DNA of 64,000 nucleotides from Manis javanica (taxonomy: Eukaryota > Chordata > Mammalia > Pholidota > Manidae): assembly GCF_040802235.1 (NCBI RefSeq), contig NC_133166.1:3286001-3350000 (forward strand). The letters run 5' to 3'. Positions 22,190-34,440 of this stretch are shown in pieces (the first letter of the stretch is position 1; each line of letters begins with the position of its first letter). The notes under the pieces are model-generated. The model saw only the letters and a program-made list of their open reading frames with translations. It searched no databases and was not told the DNA's origin. The translations under genes and the position numbers were made by a program.

Positions 22190-23590
22190 TTCTTCCAGAC
22201 CTATAATGATATGTGTATGTTCATGTCTTACAAATATAAGGAGCATTTATTTTCTATGTGAGTTTTTGCAGCTCTCTGCATACACTTACAAGTTAATGCA
22301 AATTTGATAATTCCTTTCTTGTTAAAACCTGAGGTGAATGTGTTCTTGGTACATGGGAAATACCAGGATCCATCTTGCCATGCTTTGTACCTGAAATGTT
22401 GTAAATTCATCAATTTAAAAATTTCTATAGAGAAATATCTCTTTGGTGGTTACCAACTAAATATTTTACAACCTTGTTTTTCCATTGGATCAACAAGCTT
22501 CAGTAAAACTGCTTTTGTTGAAATTCTATATATGTTTAAAAATTATTGCCTTTTTCCTAATTTCTATGGGTTTGTTACAGCCATTACAAATAAATGCTTG
22601 AAATATATGCTTGACTCATTTCTTCCAAAATTTTTAACAAAGATGAGTTTTAAAACTAAGACTTAACAATGAATTCAGATTTCATGGCAACTTGTAAACT
22701 TTAGTCAAGTAAATGCTAGTATTCCCCTTAAAATTTTTCCTCTATAATCTGGAATTGCAGTTTCAATTTTCTCTGCTTTTTAAATTTGTTAAAGAACATA
22801 TTTTTCTGCTTTCCAAGTCTTTGATTTTTGTTTGTTTGATCTTTTGTAACCAGTTAGATTTCTTCAAGCAATGATGCAATAAAATTTATATTTTTAAAAT
22901 ATTGGTTTTTTCTTTGCAAAACTATATCTGACTATTCTTTAAATACTTTTTAAATATTTAAAGTGCAAAAGTGCAAATTCTCCTTTAGGAGTTAAAAGTT
23001 TAGAGTTTTCCACTAATTCAAAACTGTCAATAAAGACTCATTTCTTTTAAGAATGGATTATTTTCTACCTCATGTATTTTTAAATTTCCCTGATCATATG
23101 TCAATGTCATTTTAAAATACTATGAATTATTTTTCCTTTGGTGTCCATATTATTTAGTGTCTATATAGCTAATGCTACTTGTTGGTGCTAGAATTTAAAG
23201 TAAATATTTGATCAATATTTATTGTCTAATAATGCTTTTTTTTCCTCATATCTTCTTGTATACACATTGTGTCATTTTAAGCATTTTCAGACTCTTCATT
23301 TTTTCATTTTCAGTCATCTTTATGACTATGATTTCAGCTTGCTTTCATTCATGTCTATTTCTATGATAGGAAATATATTATTTTGGTTAATGCTGGCAAA
23401 GATAGTCAACAGATCCATGAATTTAAGGAAATAGTGAGGTAAATGGTAATTAAATTAATCAAATTCTATTTACAGTAAGACAAGGCAAATAAAATTAACT
23501 TATAATTATATTAAGTTAATCTATATACTTCATACTGTATTTTAGATATAATCTAGGGTCAATATGAAAGGTGTGAACTACTTGCTTTTG
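22190..23590. other. Segment present in copy A, missing from copies B and C
   Basis: The 3' flanks of the 28741 and 36391 genes jump directly from the equivalent of about 22185 to about 23595 (near 30705-30725 and 38150-38175). Part of this segment (22240-22680) is present in inverted form at 14300-14720. It was therefore ancestral and lost before B and C separated. It is AT-rich with no convincing gene. Confidence 0.6.
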
Positions 23591-23989
23591 GCCTGTAATT
23601 TCCCTATTATATTACTGAGTATAATATTTCATGTATGATGTGGTCTGTTGTAATTTAGGATATACACTTCTTGATTATGGTGCAAAACCCAAGTGCCCTT
23701 TCATATAAACATGAAAATAAATTTAGACTAGAATAGAGTATGACTAAAATATGAACAGCCATGTTTATTTCCAAACAATTGATAGATATGGTAATGCCAT
23801 ATTTTATAGGGTGCTTACCAAGTTCCAGGCAATATTCAAAGGGCTTTAGATATATAATAAACATAGTTTATCTTCACGAGATAACATTAATGTAGTACTA
23901 GAGATGCCTACATGATAATCCCACATCATGGAAAGTAATCTTTCTCCTTCTTCAGACAGACATGGTCCTGGATTTCTCCCTCTATCACA

Positions 23990-24300
23990 CATGCCTCATA
24001 TCCAGCCAATCGGCATGCTGTGCTAAACACAGAATCTGTTCGGAGTCTGACTACTTCTCAGCTCTTTCTCTGCTGCCACCCTGGCCCTGGATCCATCATC
24101 TCAGTCTTAAAATTTAGCGCTGCAGTTCCCTAGCTTGTCTCTCTGTGTGACCTTGTCCCTCTGACTCTAATTTCAGTGGAAGAGCTGGAGTGCTGCTGGC
24201 ATGCAGTGTGCTGGAGCCTGTCACTTTCTTCACACATCCTGCAAGACTTCTCAGGACACTATGAATAAAAGCTGAGCCTTTAGCAGAGTTCACTGGTCCC
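23990..24300 (+). repeat. L2 remnant (truncated copy)
   Basis: Same L2 segment as at 31110-31880 ('ctctttctctgctgccaccc', 'cctagcttgtctctctgtgt'), but joined at about 24295 directly to sequence that lies some 450 bp further on in the other copy. This indicates an internal deletion here. Confidence 0.6.
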
Positions 24301-25929
24301 AAACAACCTCACATTTGAAACTAGTTACTCCAACTCTAGAGTTCACATTCTTCATCATCATTCTAAGAATACTACTATTATTACAGTTGAAAAAATAGAA
24401 TCCCTTATTATATTAAAGAAGGCATTAAGAAAAACACTAAGGGCTTTTGAAACATTTGCTGGTAGACATTTTCCAAAGTTGCTGACAGAGGACAGTCTGA
24501 TCTTGGCAATACAAGCTAAATTTTCTCAAACATATAGGTGCAGTGCTACTTACAGAGAGAATAACTCTATAAAAAAGAAAACAATTTATCAGATGCTGGT
24601 ATTGCTCTGGAGAGAAAATCTTTAATAGTTGGGGTACAGGCTATCCTGTAAACAGAGCAGTTCAACAAATAATAAAATATTCTTGGTTATAAGTTGCAGA
24701 GTTTAGGTAACTTATGTTTGTGAATGGCTCTTTTTTCACAAGGTAATCCTGGTACCCAGGTTGCTTTAGGTTGTTGAATTGTTTTCTCCCAGATGTTTTT
24801 CTCTTTTGCATTCTCCATTGCTGAAGAAGATTCATCTAGCACTTTGTGCACATCCACTGTGAAAGAAAGTGGAGGTTTTCATGTTGGAAAAACTATTGCC
24901 AAATTTGTCTTACAGATGGTCTTTAAAGAATAATTGAAATTATTTAGTAGATAGGACTATTTCAACCACCCTTATTTCATCAGTTTGAAATGCTGATTTG
25001 AATTGTAGAAGCCTAAAATGATTCCAGAATACTGAAAAACTTTTGAGTTTTCTAAGAGATGTATATTAAGGAACACTTTTGATAAAGATATTTCATTCTA
25101 AAAGAAAATTCTTCCCCCAAAATAATATACATCAAAGCACCTTTAAGAACATGTGGGTTGGAAACCTTGACTTAGTCTACCACATGAATAGTTATGTGTT
25201 TCTGAAAATAAATTTTTCTCTTTTTAGATGAAATTTGCATATACATTCTGGTCTCAAACATTTTCATTTTTGAATAAAAAGTGGAAATCCAAGTTATATA
25301 AACTAATAGCAGTGTGTGTATAACTGAATATTGAATATGGATCAGTATAAGCATAATAAGAGGTACAAATATGATACAATTTAAATTTTGTAAAATGCTG
25401 CATTGAGGGACTGATTAATGATTTATTGTATAACATGTATAAAAACTTAACAAAACAAAGTCATTTCCTTTTCTATATCTAATGATTGAACAATAATATG
25501 ACACCCAACATTCTTTTTAGTTTCATTCAATGCTAAAATTTTACCTTCTGATGAAATAGTATCCCTTAAAATATTTTTCATTGCATCCTTTAATCTTTGA
25601 TCCGGAGAATGGAAGGTTGTGGATACAGGAAGCAAAATTTTGAGTGGGTCCCTAAGAGTAACAGTGAGAAGTGCCACCACCATTTCTACCCCTTGATCCT
25701 GGACCCATGGCCCCCAGCTCTGGGAGAAACAGCCCCGTACACTGGATGCTGACTCAGAGCATTACAGCCTGTAGTCATGATCTTTACTTAAATATGTTCA
25801 AGAAGAATAAAAAGACTAACAAAGTAAAGCAACCATTTATATCATAACTTCTTGATATTGAGACAATGTACATCATTCTTAAATTGTTTCTGTTTAATGT
25901 TTAGTGTAAAAAATAGAACTAGTTGATAA
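24300..25929. other. 3' flank between OR copy A and dead inverted OR
   Basis: Matches 31930-33590 of the next tandem unit almost continuously, including the stretch 25440-25760 against 33095-33400. No gene is supported. Short frames on the minus strand (for example 25447-25683) have counterparts in the other copy only because the DNA is duplicated. Confidence 0.5.
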
Positions 25930-26800
25930 ACCAATTTTTCTGACACACTCTTATCATGGCCTCTTTTTACATCTTTGTTCCTCAAACTGTAGAAGATGGG
26001 ATTTAGCAAGGGAATCACAATGGTGTGAAATACTGACACCATTATGTCATGATCTGAAGCACAATTGGAACTTGATCTCACATACATGAAGAGGATAGTT
26101 CTCTGATAAATTGTCTCTCCAGTTAGGTGAGAACCACATGTAGAAAAGTTTTTTTGACTCCCTTCAACAGAATGAATGTTCAGAATGGCCAACAGAATGA
26201 AGCCATTGGAGATGAGCACAATCAGGGTAGTGACTGTCTCAGTGGCCCCCACAAAGTAGAAGAGCAGAAGCTGGCTTGTGTGTGTGTCAGAGCAAGAAAA
26301 AGCCAGGAGACACGGGATGTCACAGAAGACATGTCTGATTTTATTAGATGCTCAGAAGGAGCAGCTAAATGTGTCCACTGTGAGTACAGAAGCATGCAAG
26401 TTGCCACCAACACAGGAAGCAATGATAGGGGACACACAGACTCGGGGAGACATGCTCACTGCATACAGGAGATGGGTGCAGATTGCTACTTAGCATTCAT
26501 ATACCATTGCAGCAAGGAGAAAACCCTCTGCGGATGCACAAGTAACAAGGAGAAGCATCTGTGCTGCACATCCACGGAACCAAATGGTTTTATTCTTTGA
26601 CACAACATCTGCTGACTATCTGGGGTAATGACTGAGGAGAAGCAGGCACCGATAGGTCAGAGCACACTAAGATAGGCGACAGCACACTGAGAAAAGAGTA
26701 CATGGTTTTTGGAGTAAGGAATCCCCACTGACCTATAGAGCCAAAGCCAGGTTTCCCTACATAGTAAAGAGGTAGATGGCTAAAAACAGGAAAAATTAAA
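25930..26800 (-). pseudogene. Olfactory receptor pseudogene (subfamily III, copy A)
   Basis: Near full-length dead OR on the minus strand. Recognisable pieces in order: LFLAIYLFTM and GN of TM1 (about 26770), a decayed TM2, [17 protein letters not shown] with [10 protein letters not shown] of TM3 (about 26590-26500), [11 protein letters not shown] and [27 protein letters not shown] of the second extracellular loop (about 26335-26280), FSTCGSHLT (about 26130) and [17 protein letters not shown] (about 25980). It is broken by in-frame stops (after TM1 GN context, in the MAYDRY region) and by shifts around 26420-26440. The N-terminus is missing or unrecognisable. It lies opposite in direction to the neighbouring intact receptors and is duplicated with them. 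Confidence 0.88.
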
Positions 26801-26809
26801 TTATCCGCA

Positions 26810-28740
26810 ATTCAAGTTCGACTGTGAAGCCCTTCAGTATATATATGGTGACTCCAGACACATTCTGCATGTTGACACCTCTTGAGGGAAAATTGAAGAT
26901 CTTCATAAAGTATATAAAATGTCGGTGCAACTGGTCTTACTATTTTGGTGTGCTTGCATTTTATATTATTTTTTCTTACTTTATAGAGTATAAAAGAAGA
27001 ACAGAAAGGCCTGTTATTGATGAATTGAGGATTGGATATTGAATATACAGTATAATAATAATTATGCAAATCTATAGGCACACATACAAGCTCTATACTA
27101 ACAAAAGAAAATGATTGGGAGAAATTCATCAAAATGTTACAAGTCTTGATTTGTTTTCATTTTCTTTGAGTTTTCTTATATTCCAATTTTCTCCTGATGG
27201 ACATAATTACTCCTATGATAGTATCACCCTTTTAAATATAATATGGTTCATTGTGAAAAATGGATCCACATGGTTTCAGCCACAGAGTAAAGAGATGTTT
27301 CCCCAGAAATACCTTCTCCACCATTCCAGTCAAGAACTGAAGGTATCACCAAGGAGGACAAACCCCCCAGCCTCTCCACCGTGTGGCCTCTAAGGGAAGA
27401 GGCGACCAGTTCCTGGAATCCTAAAGGAGCTGCAATTAGTCCTTGAACTTGTGTTCTTGGAAGCATGCCATGCAAAACAGGCCAAGCAATGTTCCTGGGA
27501 AACAGGTCCCCAATGAGGAGCAGATGTTGCACAATCATCAGCTCCCATGCACGAGGGGTGTGGAATTAAAAGCATAGAAGGCAAGGCTACTGTGCACTTC
27601 TTATATTTACAGGTGCTCCTTGAGGTTCTTTTAGATCAGATTTGCCATTTGACCAGGAGCTGAGCAAAAGTTCTAGGTTGATTTCTTTATACCTCAGAAT
27701 AAAACAAAATGAATATATTACAATTTAAAAAGAACATTTCTCAAAAAAAAAGAAAAACAAGTATTATGCGACAAAAGTTTTGGATTCAAATGGTTTTCAA
27801 ATGTAATTTGTGAGACATATGTGAGGTTGACAAATTTCTAAACAGGTAATAATGGAATAAGGATTTTTTTCCGACCAAGCCTGACTCACAGTAAGTATTA
27901 TTATCGAGAGTAGAGGGTTTTAGTTAAGATCAAATAAAATGGGGATGTTATGAGCAGAGTACTTGAATTCATGGAACCAGAAATAGAGTGTTGAAGGAAT
28001 CAGGTCTACAGGTAATGTTCATATTTTAGAAATGTGGTATTTAGAAGAAATTTAATTTTGAGTGGTCAAGTTGGGAAAACTTCATATCTTTTGAAATTAA
28101 CAATAACAGGTGGTCCTTAGTTTTAATACATCCTGCTGAATCAACTAGATTGAAATTTCTTTGTCATGCATATTGTTTTATGTATACTGGAAACAAAAGA
28201 AAGGTAAATAATACCCCCAAATTGTTGTTCTATCATCGTTTATGTCTGTAGCATCTTTTCTTACATTTGCTGAAATTAAATGTAGAAAGAAATACAGTAT
28301 TATGAAAATGCTTTCTGAAGTGAATCTGTCTTGGTAAAAACACAACCAACATTTAATAGCTTTGACTCTGGATTGGTTACTTAAACTGGACCTTTTTTCT
28401 CATCTACACAATGTGGCTAATGGTGGTCACATATGGCATAATGTTCTCATGTGGAGTAAATGCATTACTCAGGGGAAGCATTTACAAGAGCGTCAAGCTC
28501 ATTCTAAATATGCCATGTGTTAGCTATTATGATTTATCTAAATGTCAATTTATACCAATTCCTGTATCTGGCCATGAATCTAAAATTTTTCATATACTCT
28601 AACCCACTCATTATTATCACTTTCTAAAACACAACACTGAAATTAATATGCCATGTCATTCATACAGGCACAAGCCTCTCAGAAGTCACTGCTCCTAAGT
28701 ATCAACGCTGACTTCTCAGCAGTTCAGAGCAGTTACCACT
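26810..28740 (+). promoter_or_regulatory. Shared upstream block of OR subfamily II (gene at 28741)
   Basis: Nearly identical over its whole length to 34441-36390 and recognisably homologous to 19071-20277 and 47500-48755. The part at 27290-27560 ('ccgtgtggcctctaaggg', then 'catgccatgcaaaacaggcc') is the best kept among all copies. The candidate acceptor CATACAG ends at 28667, 74 nt before the ATG. Likely holds the promoter and non-coding exon; this is inference from OR gene structure. Confidence 0.55.
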
Positions 28741-29688
28741 ATGGGCGGAAGGAACACCACGCAGGTGGCAGACTTCATCCTTCTGGGGCTGACGGACTCC
28801 CCGGAGGTGCAGCTGGTCCTCTTCCTGCTGTTCCTGCTGATGTACCTGCTCACAGTGCTGGGGAACGCAGGCATGTTCCTGGTGATCTGCCTGGACGTTC
28901 GGCTTCACACCCCCATGTACTTTTTCCTCAGTCACCTGTCCTTTCTCGACCTCATTTACTCAACCGTCATCACACCTAAAACCTTGGAGAACTTACTGGC
29001 TTCCACCAAGTATATTTCCTACATGAGCTGCCTCACCCAGATGTACTTTTTTGTCTTCTTGGGCGCCACTGAATGTTTTCTTCTCTCCTCAATGGCCTAT
29101 GATCGCTACGTAGCCATCTGCAACCCCCTCCGCTACCCCGTCGTTATGTCCCCAAGGCTCTGCTGCTCCCTCATCTTGGGGTGCTACGTCATTGGATTTA
29201 TGGATTCCACAGTCAATGTGCTTTGCATGAGAAGATTGCATTTCTGCGACTCCAATGTAATCCATCACTTTTTCTGTGATACATCCCCGATTTTAGCCCT
29301 ATCTTGCACTGACACACATGACATTGAAATCATGATATTTATTGTTGCTGGTTCTACTCTAATGGCGTCTCTTATCACAATATCCATGTCCTATGTGTCC
29401 ATTCTGTCTACCATCCTGAAAATTACTTCCAATGCAGGGAAGCGGAAAGCCTTTTCTACTTGTGCCTCCCATCTCCTGGGAGTCACCATCTTTTATGGCA
29501 CTATGATGTTCACTTATTTAAAACCAAGTACGTCCTACTCTTTGGGAAAGGATCAAGTAGCTTCTGTGTTTTACACAATTGTGATCCCCATGCTGAATCC
29601 ACTCATTTACAGTCTTAGGAACAAAGAAGTGAAAAATGCTCTCATTAGGCTCATGAAGAAGAGACAGGACTCCAGGCCATTAAAATAA
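28741..29688 (+). CDS. Olfactory receptor, class II, intact (subfamily II, copy 3)
   Basis: Intact 315-residue receptor. Signatures at the same positions as the paralogues: N5-T6-T7 glycosylation site, GN 41-42, LHTPMYFFL 55-63, C97, [12 protein letters not shown] 118-129, loop cysteines 169/179/189, [10 protein letters not shown] 236-245, [12 protein letters not shown] 283-294. Copy-specific changes include C at residue 50 in the first intracellular loop (R in others), [10 protein letters not shown] in place of [10 protein letters not shown], and LCMRRLHFC at the end of TM4. The last two differ close to ligand-accessible and loop regions. First ~230 nt are about 60 % G+C and almost identical to the other copies. 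Middle member of a head-to-tail array; the next copy starts 7650 bp downstream. Ligand unknown. Confidence 0.96.
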   Translation: MGGRNTTQVADFILLGLTDSPEVQLVLFLLFLLMYLLTVLGNAGMFLVICLDVRLHTPMYFFLSHLSFLDLIYSTVITPKTLENLLASTKYISYMSCLTQMYFFVFLGATECFLLSSMAYDRYVAICNPLRYPVVMSPRLCCSLILGCYVIGFMDSTVNVLCMRRLHFCDSNVIHHFFCDTSPILALSCTDTHDIEIMIFIVAGSTLMASLITISMSYVSILSTILKITSNAGKRKAFSTCASHLLGVTIFYGTMMFTYLKPSTSYSLGKDQVASVFYTIVIPMLNPLIYSLRNKEVKNALIRLMKKRQDSRPLK

Positions 29689-30089
29689 CAGTGATGCTAA
29701 CTTTTAGGGATTTTTTTCTTCCCTTTGGTGTATTACCTTGTTCTCTCTCAAAAATAATTGAATCCTTTAATTTGTATTGATTTCTGTTGTATTATTCTTT
29801 ACTTGACTAAATAAGATCTTGGGCATTTCCAGAAATATGTCTTTACAAACCTACATTGTAATAGGAAACCGTGAAATAGGTGTTAAATATATCATCTAAA
29901 TATAAGTGTTTCTAAGAGCAACTGAAGTTCAAAATAAGAATATTGATTGTTATGTCCTAAAGTATATCATACAATGTCTCACAAATATTCTAACTCCAGA
30001 GAATTTTATTAAACAAAGGAGATTGATTTTTTGGCAGAATAATAGAAGCTTCAAAACTTTTAACTTTTTTTATATAGAGACTAAACAGC

Positions 30090-30310
30090 AGAGAGAAGAC
30101 AAGAACTTGCTTTGGATCCAAACATTCCAGGATTTAGATTCGAGATGTGCTCCCTCTTTAGCTGTATAACCCTTAATAACTCCCGAAATTTAAGCCTGAG
30201 TTTTCTCAACTGCATAAAATAAATAGTGATTCCAGGTCCACAGAGTTATTTTAAAGATTAAATCAGATAATGGATGCAAAGCATTTAAGGAAATACTAAG
30301 AGTGGCCACA
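30090..30310 (+). repeat. MIR SINE remnant
   Basis: Duplicate of the MIR at 21620-21835, carried in the 3' flank of this receptor copy. Confidence 0.55.
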
Positions 30311-30382
30311 ATCATTCGAAGACTTACATTCCTACAAAATTATTAATGCACAATCATTTTTCTTAAAGAATATTCATTTGCA

Positions 30383-30536
30383 TAGTGACTCCGTGGCATC
30401 TTACTACACTGATGTATAATGACTTCAAGGGCGCATCAGGGGGACTTGATAATATGGGTGAATGTAGTAACCACAATGCTTTCCATGTGAAACCCTCATA
30501 AGAGTGTGTATCAATGATACCTTAATAAAATAAAAT
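30383..30536 (+). mobile_element. Short L1 3'-end insertion, absent from paralogues
   Basis: Contains the L1 terminal phrase 'gactccgtggcatcttacta', then 'gtatcaatgataccttaata', and ends in an A-rich tail (aaaataaaataaaag). Paralogous flanks at 21890 and 38000 read through without it. The flanking sequences 'ttcatttgcat' and 'acacttgcat' look like a worn target duplication. It inserted after units B and C split. Confidence 0.8.
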
Positions 30537-31109
30537 AAAAGACTCTACACTTGCATTTTGTAAATTCCTTTTGGTTAATACAATTGACAAATGCACAACA
30601 GCTAAGGAAAATGCAATAGTTAATAATTTGGGATTTAGAATGGCAGGTGTTAGCATGGAGAGATTTGGTGAAAATTAAAAAATTAAGGAAATAGAAATGC
30701 CTTCATAGTTGTAAGTTATTTGCATTTGCCCTGTAATTTCCCTGTTAATAGTAGTATCTTTTATCATGTAAGATGTAATCTAATATAATTTAAGACATAC
30801 TGTCCATGTTTATAGTGCAAAGCCAAATGCTATTTCATATAAACATGGAAGAAATTAAGATAAGAATAGAGCATGGATGAAATATGAACAGCTGTGGTTG
30901 CACCCAAATAACTGATAGGTATGGTTTTTTCTTTTGCAGAGAGCTTACCAAGAGCCAGGCAATATTCGAAGGGCTTTAGCTATATAATTAACATAGTTCA
31001 TCTTCCCGAGACAATTTTCAGGTAGTATTAGCAATACCCACACATTAACCTCATGTCTCGGAAAGTGATCTTTCTCCTTGTTCAGAAAAACACTGAAGAA
31101 TTATGCTGG

Positions 31110-31885
31110 ATTTCTCCTCTGTCTCACACACCTGATGTCCAGCCAATCAGCTTGTTGTGCTAAACACAGAATCTGTCTGGAGTCTACTTCTCAGCTCTTT
31201 CTCTGCTGCCACCCTGGCCCTGGACCCATCATTTCAGTCTTAGAATTAATGCTGCAGTTTCCTAGCTTGTCTCTCTGTGTGACCTCTCCCCTCCTGACTC
31301 CAATCTCAGTGTAAGGGCAGGAGTGGTGCTGGCACGCAGTGTGCTGGGGCCTGTCGCTTTCTGCACACATCCTGCAAGGCTTCTCATCACACTAAGAGTA
31401 AAAACCAAACCTTTACAAGAGCCCCCTGGTCCAAAGTGATCTCACCTCCCCCCCCCCCCCGAGCCCTAATAACTCATTCCTTAGTGTCCTGCCAGCCTCA
31501 CTTTGCTCCCCCACACGGCCTCTGAATTCTTCCTGAACACCTTAGAGCAGATATTGCCTGAGATGTTTTTCACTTTCTCTTTTTCATCCTAAGCCTTCCT
31601 TTTTAAAGATAAATGCATGCTGATTTTTCTTAATTTCTTCTGAGAACCATCCTTATGCCATTTTTTAATATTGTACCTATCTCATGTCTTTACATCATTT
31701 GTTTCCCTTTACAGGCAATTCCACCTAACATTTTGAATATTTAACTTGTGCCATTTTTTTCTTCTTTGCCCATGTCTCCATCATGTGAGCTCTGTGACAC
31801 AGGATTTTTGCTTTCACTAATGTTATATCCCCAGTGCCTAGTAGAGTGGCTCAATAAATGTATCTGAAGGATGAATTTTAATGTT
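31110..31885 (+). repeat. L2 LINE remnant (longest copy here)
   Basis: Long recognisable L2 3' sequence running to 'cagtgcctagtagagtggctcaataaatgtatctgaaggatg', shown here only in pieces: 'ccccagtgcctagtag' and 'ctcaataaatgtatc' (31830-31862). A 13-nt C-run (31448-31460) lies inside. Copy A (23990-24300) is the same element with an internal deletion. Confidence 0.65.
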
Positions 31886-33591
31886 GATGAAACTGGGACA
31901 AGGAGAGATTCAGTAACTGGTTCCTGGTCCCTCCAAAAGATAAAGAACAGCCTCATATTCAAAACTAGACATTTCAACTCTGGAATTCACATTCTTCATC
32001 ATCATTCTAGGAATTATCAGAGTTTCAAAAATGGAATCCATTATTATATAAATAAAAACAAGAGGTGTTCTTGAAAGGTATATTTGCTGGCAGACATTCT
32101 CCAAAACAGCTGATAGAGGACACTGTGATTTGGGCAGTACTAACTAAAATTTCTCAAATACATTGGCACGGTTGTATTTATAGTAAAAATAACTCTGTAA
32201 TGGAACGAACAATTTATCAGGTGACTATATTGCTCTGGAGAAAATATCGGTAATAGTCAGGGTACAGGCTAACCTGTAAACAGAGCAGGTCAACAAAGAG
32301 TCAGTATCCTTGGTCATAAGGTGCAGAGTTTAGCTGACTTGGGTTTGTGAATGGCTGTTTTTCACAAGGTCATCCTGGAACCTAGGTTGCCTCTGTGTTA
32401 TTGAATTGTTTTCTCCCAGATGCAGTTCTCTTTTGTATCCTGCACTGTTGAAGAAGATTCATCCATTATTTCATCCAAATACACTGTGAAACGTGCGGTT
32501 ATCATGTTGGACAAAGAATACCCAAGTTTGTCATAACTGATGACTTTAAAAGAGGAATTAAATACGTTTAGTAGATAAAGGATCACTCTGGCCATCCTTG
32601 CCTCACCAGTTGAATTACTGATTTGAATGGTAGAAGCCTAATATTCTGGAATATGGAAAACTTTGAGTTTTGTTGGAGATGTATATTTAGGAACACTTTT
32701 GATGAAGATTTTTATTTCTAAGAGAAAATTTTACCCCGATAATCATACACATCAAAGTACTTTTAAGATCCTGTGGCTTAGAAACCTTAATATTTTTATA
32801 ACATAAAATTTGGTCTACTACATGAATAGTTATGTGTACCTGAAAATAAGTTTTCTCTCTTTCAGATGAAATTTGCATATACATTCTGGCCTCAAACATT
32901 TTCTTTTTCTAATACACAAGTGAAATCCAAGTTATACAAAGTAACAGCAATGTGTCTATAAATGAATATTGAATATGGATCAGTATAAACATAGAGGTAT
33001 GAATATGACACAATTTAAATTTTGTAAAATGCTGCATTGAAGGACTCATTAATGATTTATTGTATAACATGTATAAAAACTTAATTAAAACAAAGTCATT
33101 TCCTTTCATAGATCTAATGATTGAAAAATAAAATGATACTCAACATTCTTTTTAGTTTCATTCAATGCTTAAATTTTACCTTCCTATGAAATAGTATCCC
33201 TTAAAATATTTTTCATTGCATCCTTTAATCTTTGATCCTGAGAATGGAAGGTTGTGGATACAGGAAGCAAAATTTTGAGTGGGTCCCTAGGAGTAACAGT
33301 GAGAAGTGCCACCACCATTTCTACCCCTTGATCCTGTACCAATGGGCCACGGCTCTGGGAGAAAAAGCCCCGTACACTGGATGCTGACTCAGAGCATTGC
33401 AGCCTGTAGTCATGGTCTTTACTTAAAAATGTGCAAGAAGAATAAAAAGACCCTAAGAACCTAAAACAAAACATTTTTATCATAAGTTCTTGATATAGAG
33501 ACAATGCACATCACTCTTAAATTGTTTCTGTTTAATGTCCAGTGTGAAAAATAGAATTAGTTGATAAACCAATTTTTCTGATACACACTTA
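31886..33591. other. 3' flank of OR copy B
   Basis: Homologous to 24300-25929 in the preceding unit. AT-rich, with no supported gene. Confidence 0.5.
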
Positions 33592-34440
33592 TCATTGCCT
33601 TTTTACATCTTTGTTCCTCAACCTGTAGATGATGGGATTTAGCAAGGAAATCACAACGGTGTGAAATACTGACACCATCGTGTCATGGTCTGAAGCATAG
33701 CTGGAACTTGGTCTCAGATACATGAAGAGGATCGTTCCCTGATAAACTGTCTCTCTGGTTAGGTGAGAACCACATGTAGAAAAGTCTTTTTGTCTCCCTT
33801 CAACAGAATGAATGTTCAGAATGGCCAACAGAATGAAGCCATGGGAGATGAGCACAATCAGGGTAGTGACTGTCTCAGTGGCCCCCACAAAGTAGAAGAG
33901 CAGAAGCTGGCTTGTGTGTGTGTCAGAGCAAGAAAAAGCCAGGAGACACGGGATGTCACAGAAGACATGTCTGATTTTATTAGATGCTCAGAAGGAGCAG
34001 CTAAATGTGTCCATTGTGTGTACAGAAGCATGCAAGCTGCCACCAACACAGGAAGCAATGATAGGGGAACACAGACTCGGGGAGACATGCTCACTGCATA
34101 CAGGAGATGGGTGCAGATTGCTACATAGCAATCATATACCATTGCAGCAAGGAGAAAACCCTCTGCAGATGCACAAGTAACAAGGAGAAGCATCTGTGCT
34201 GCACATCCAAGGAACCAAATGGTTTTGTTCTTTGACACAAAATCTGCTGACATATCTGGGGTAATGACTGAGGAGAAGCAGGCACCGATAGGTCAGAGCA
34301 CACTAAGATAGGCGACAGCACACTGAGAAAAGAGTACATGGTTTTTGGAGTAAGGAATCCCCACTGACCTATAGAGCCAAAGCCAGGTTTCCCTACATAG
34401 CAAAGAGGTAGATGACTAAAAACAGGAAGAATTAAATTAT
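33592..34440 (-). pseudogene. Olfactory receptor pseudogene (subfamily III, copy B)
   Basis: Duplicate of the dead receptor at 25930-26800 and somewhat better preserved. A 131-codon frame (34253-33858) keeps [37 protein letters not shown] and MSPRVCV without the stop that interrupts copy A, then is shifted out of frame after the start of TM4. The TM5-TM7 frame (33888-33592) carries FSTCGSHLT and [13 protein letters not shown] and ends right after it. Most lesions (the stop in TM1, the TM4 shift) are shared with copy A, so the gene was already dead before the unit was duplicated. Confidence 0.88.

Noticed and set aside
26127-26600. Plus-strand frames of up to 157 codons opposite the subfamily III pseudogenes (also 33763-34128)
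   Set aside because: They are antisense shadows of receptor-derived sequence, with no domain recognised.
28702-28935. A 77-codon antisense frame conserved in all subfamily II copies (16422, 20239, 28702, 36352, 45473)
   Set aside because: It is the reverse-strand shadow of the same conserved receptor segment. Conservation follows from the receptor and there is no independent signal.
28653-28979. A 108-110 codon frame overlapping the first third of every subfamily II receptor, one base out of phase (also at 16378, 20190, 36297)
   Set aside because: It arises because the 5' coding end is G+C-rich and highly conserved between copies. Its ATG lies before the candidate splice site and would be intronic. 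The composition is of the alanine/proline/glycine shadow type.
31448-31460. C-run considered as a regulatory or structural element
   Set aside because: Plain homopolymer inside an L2 remnant; the length may reflect sequencing error.
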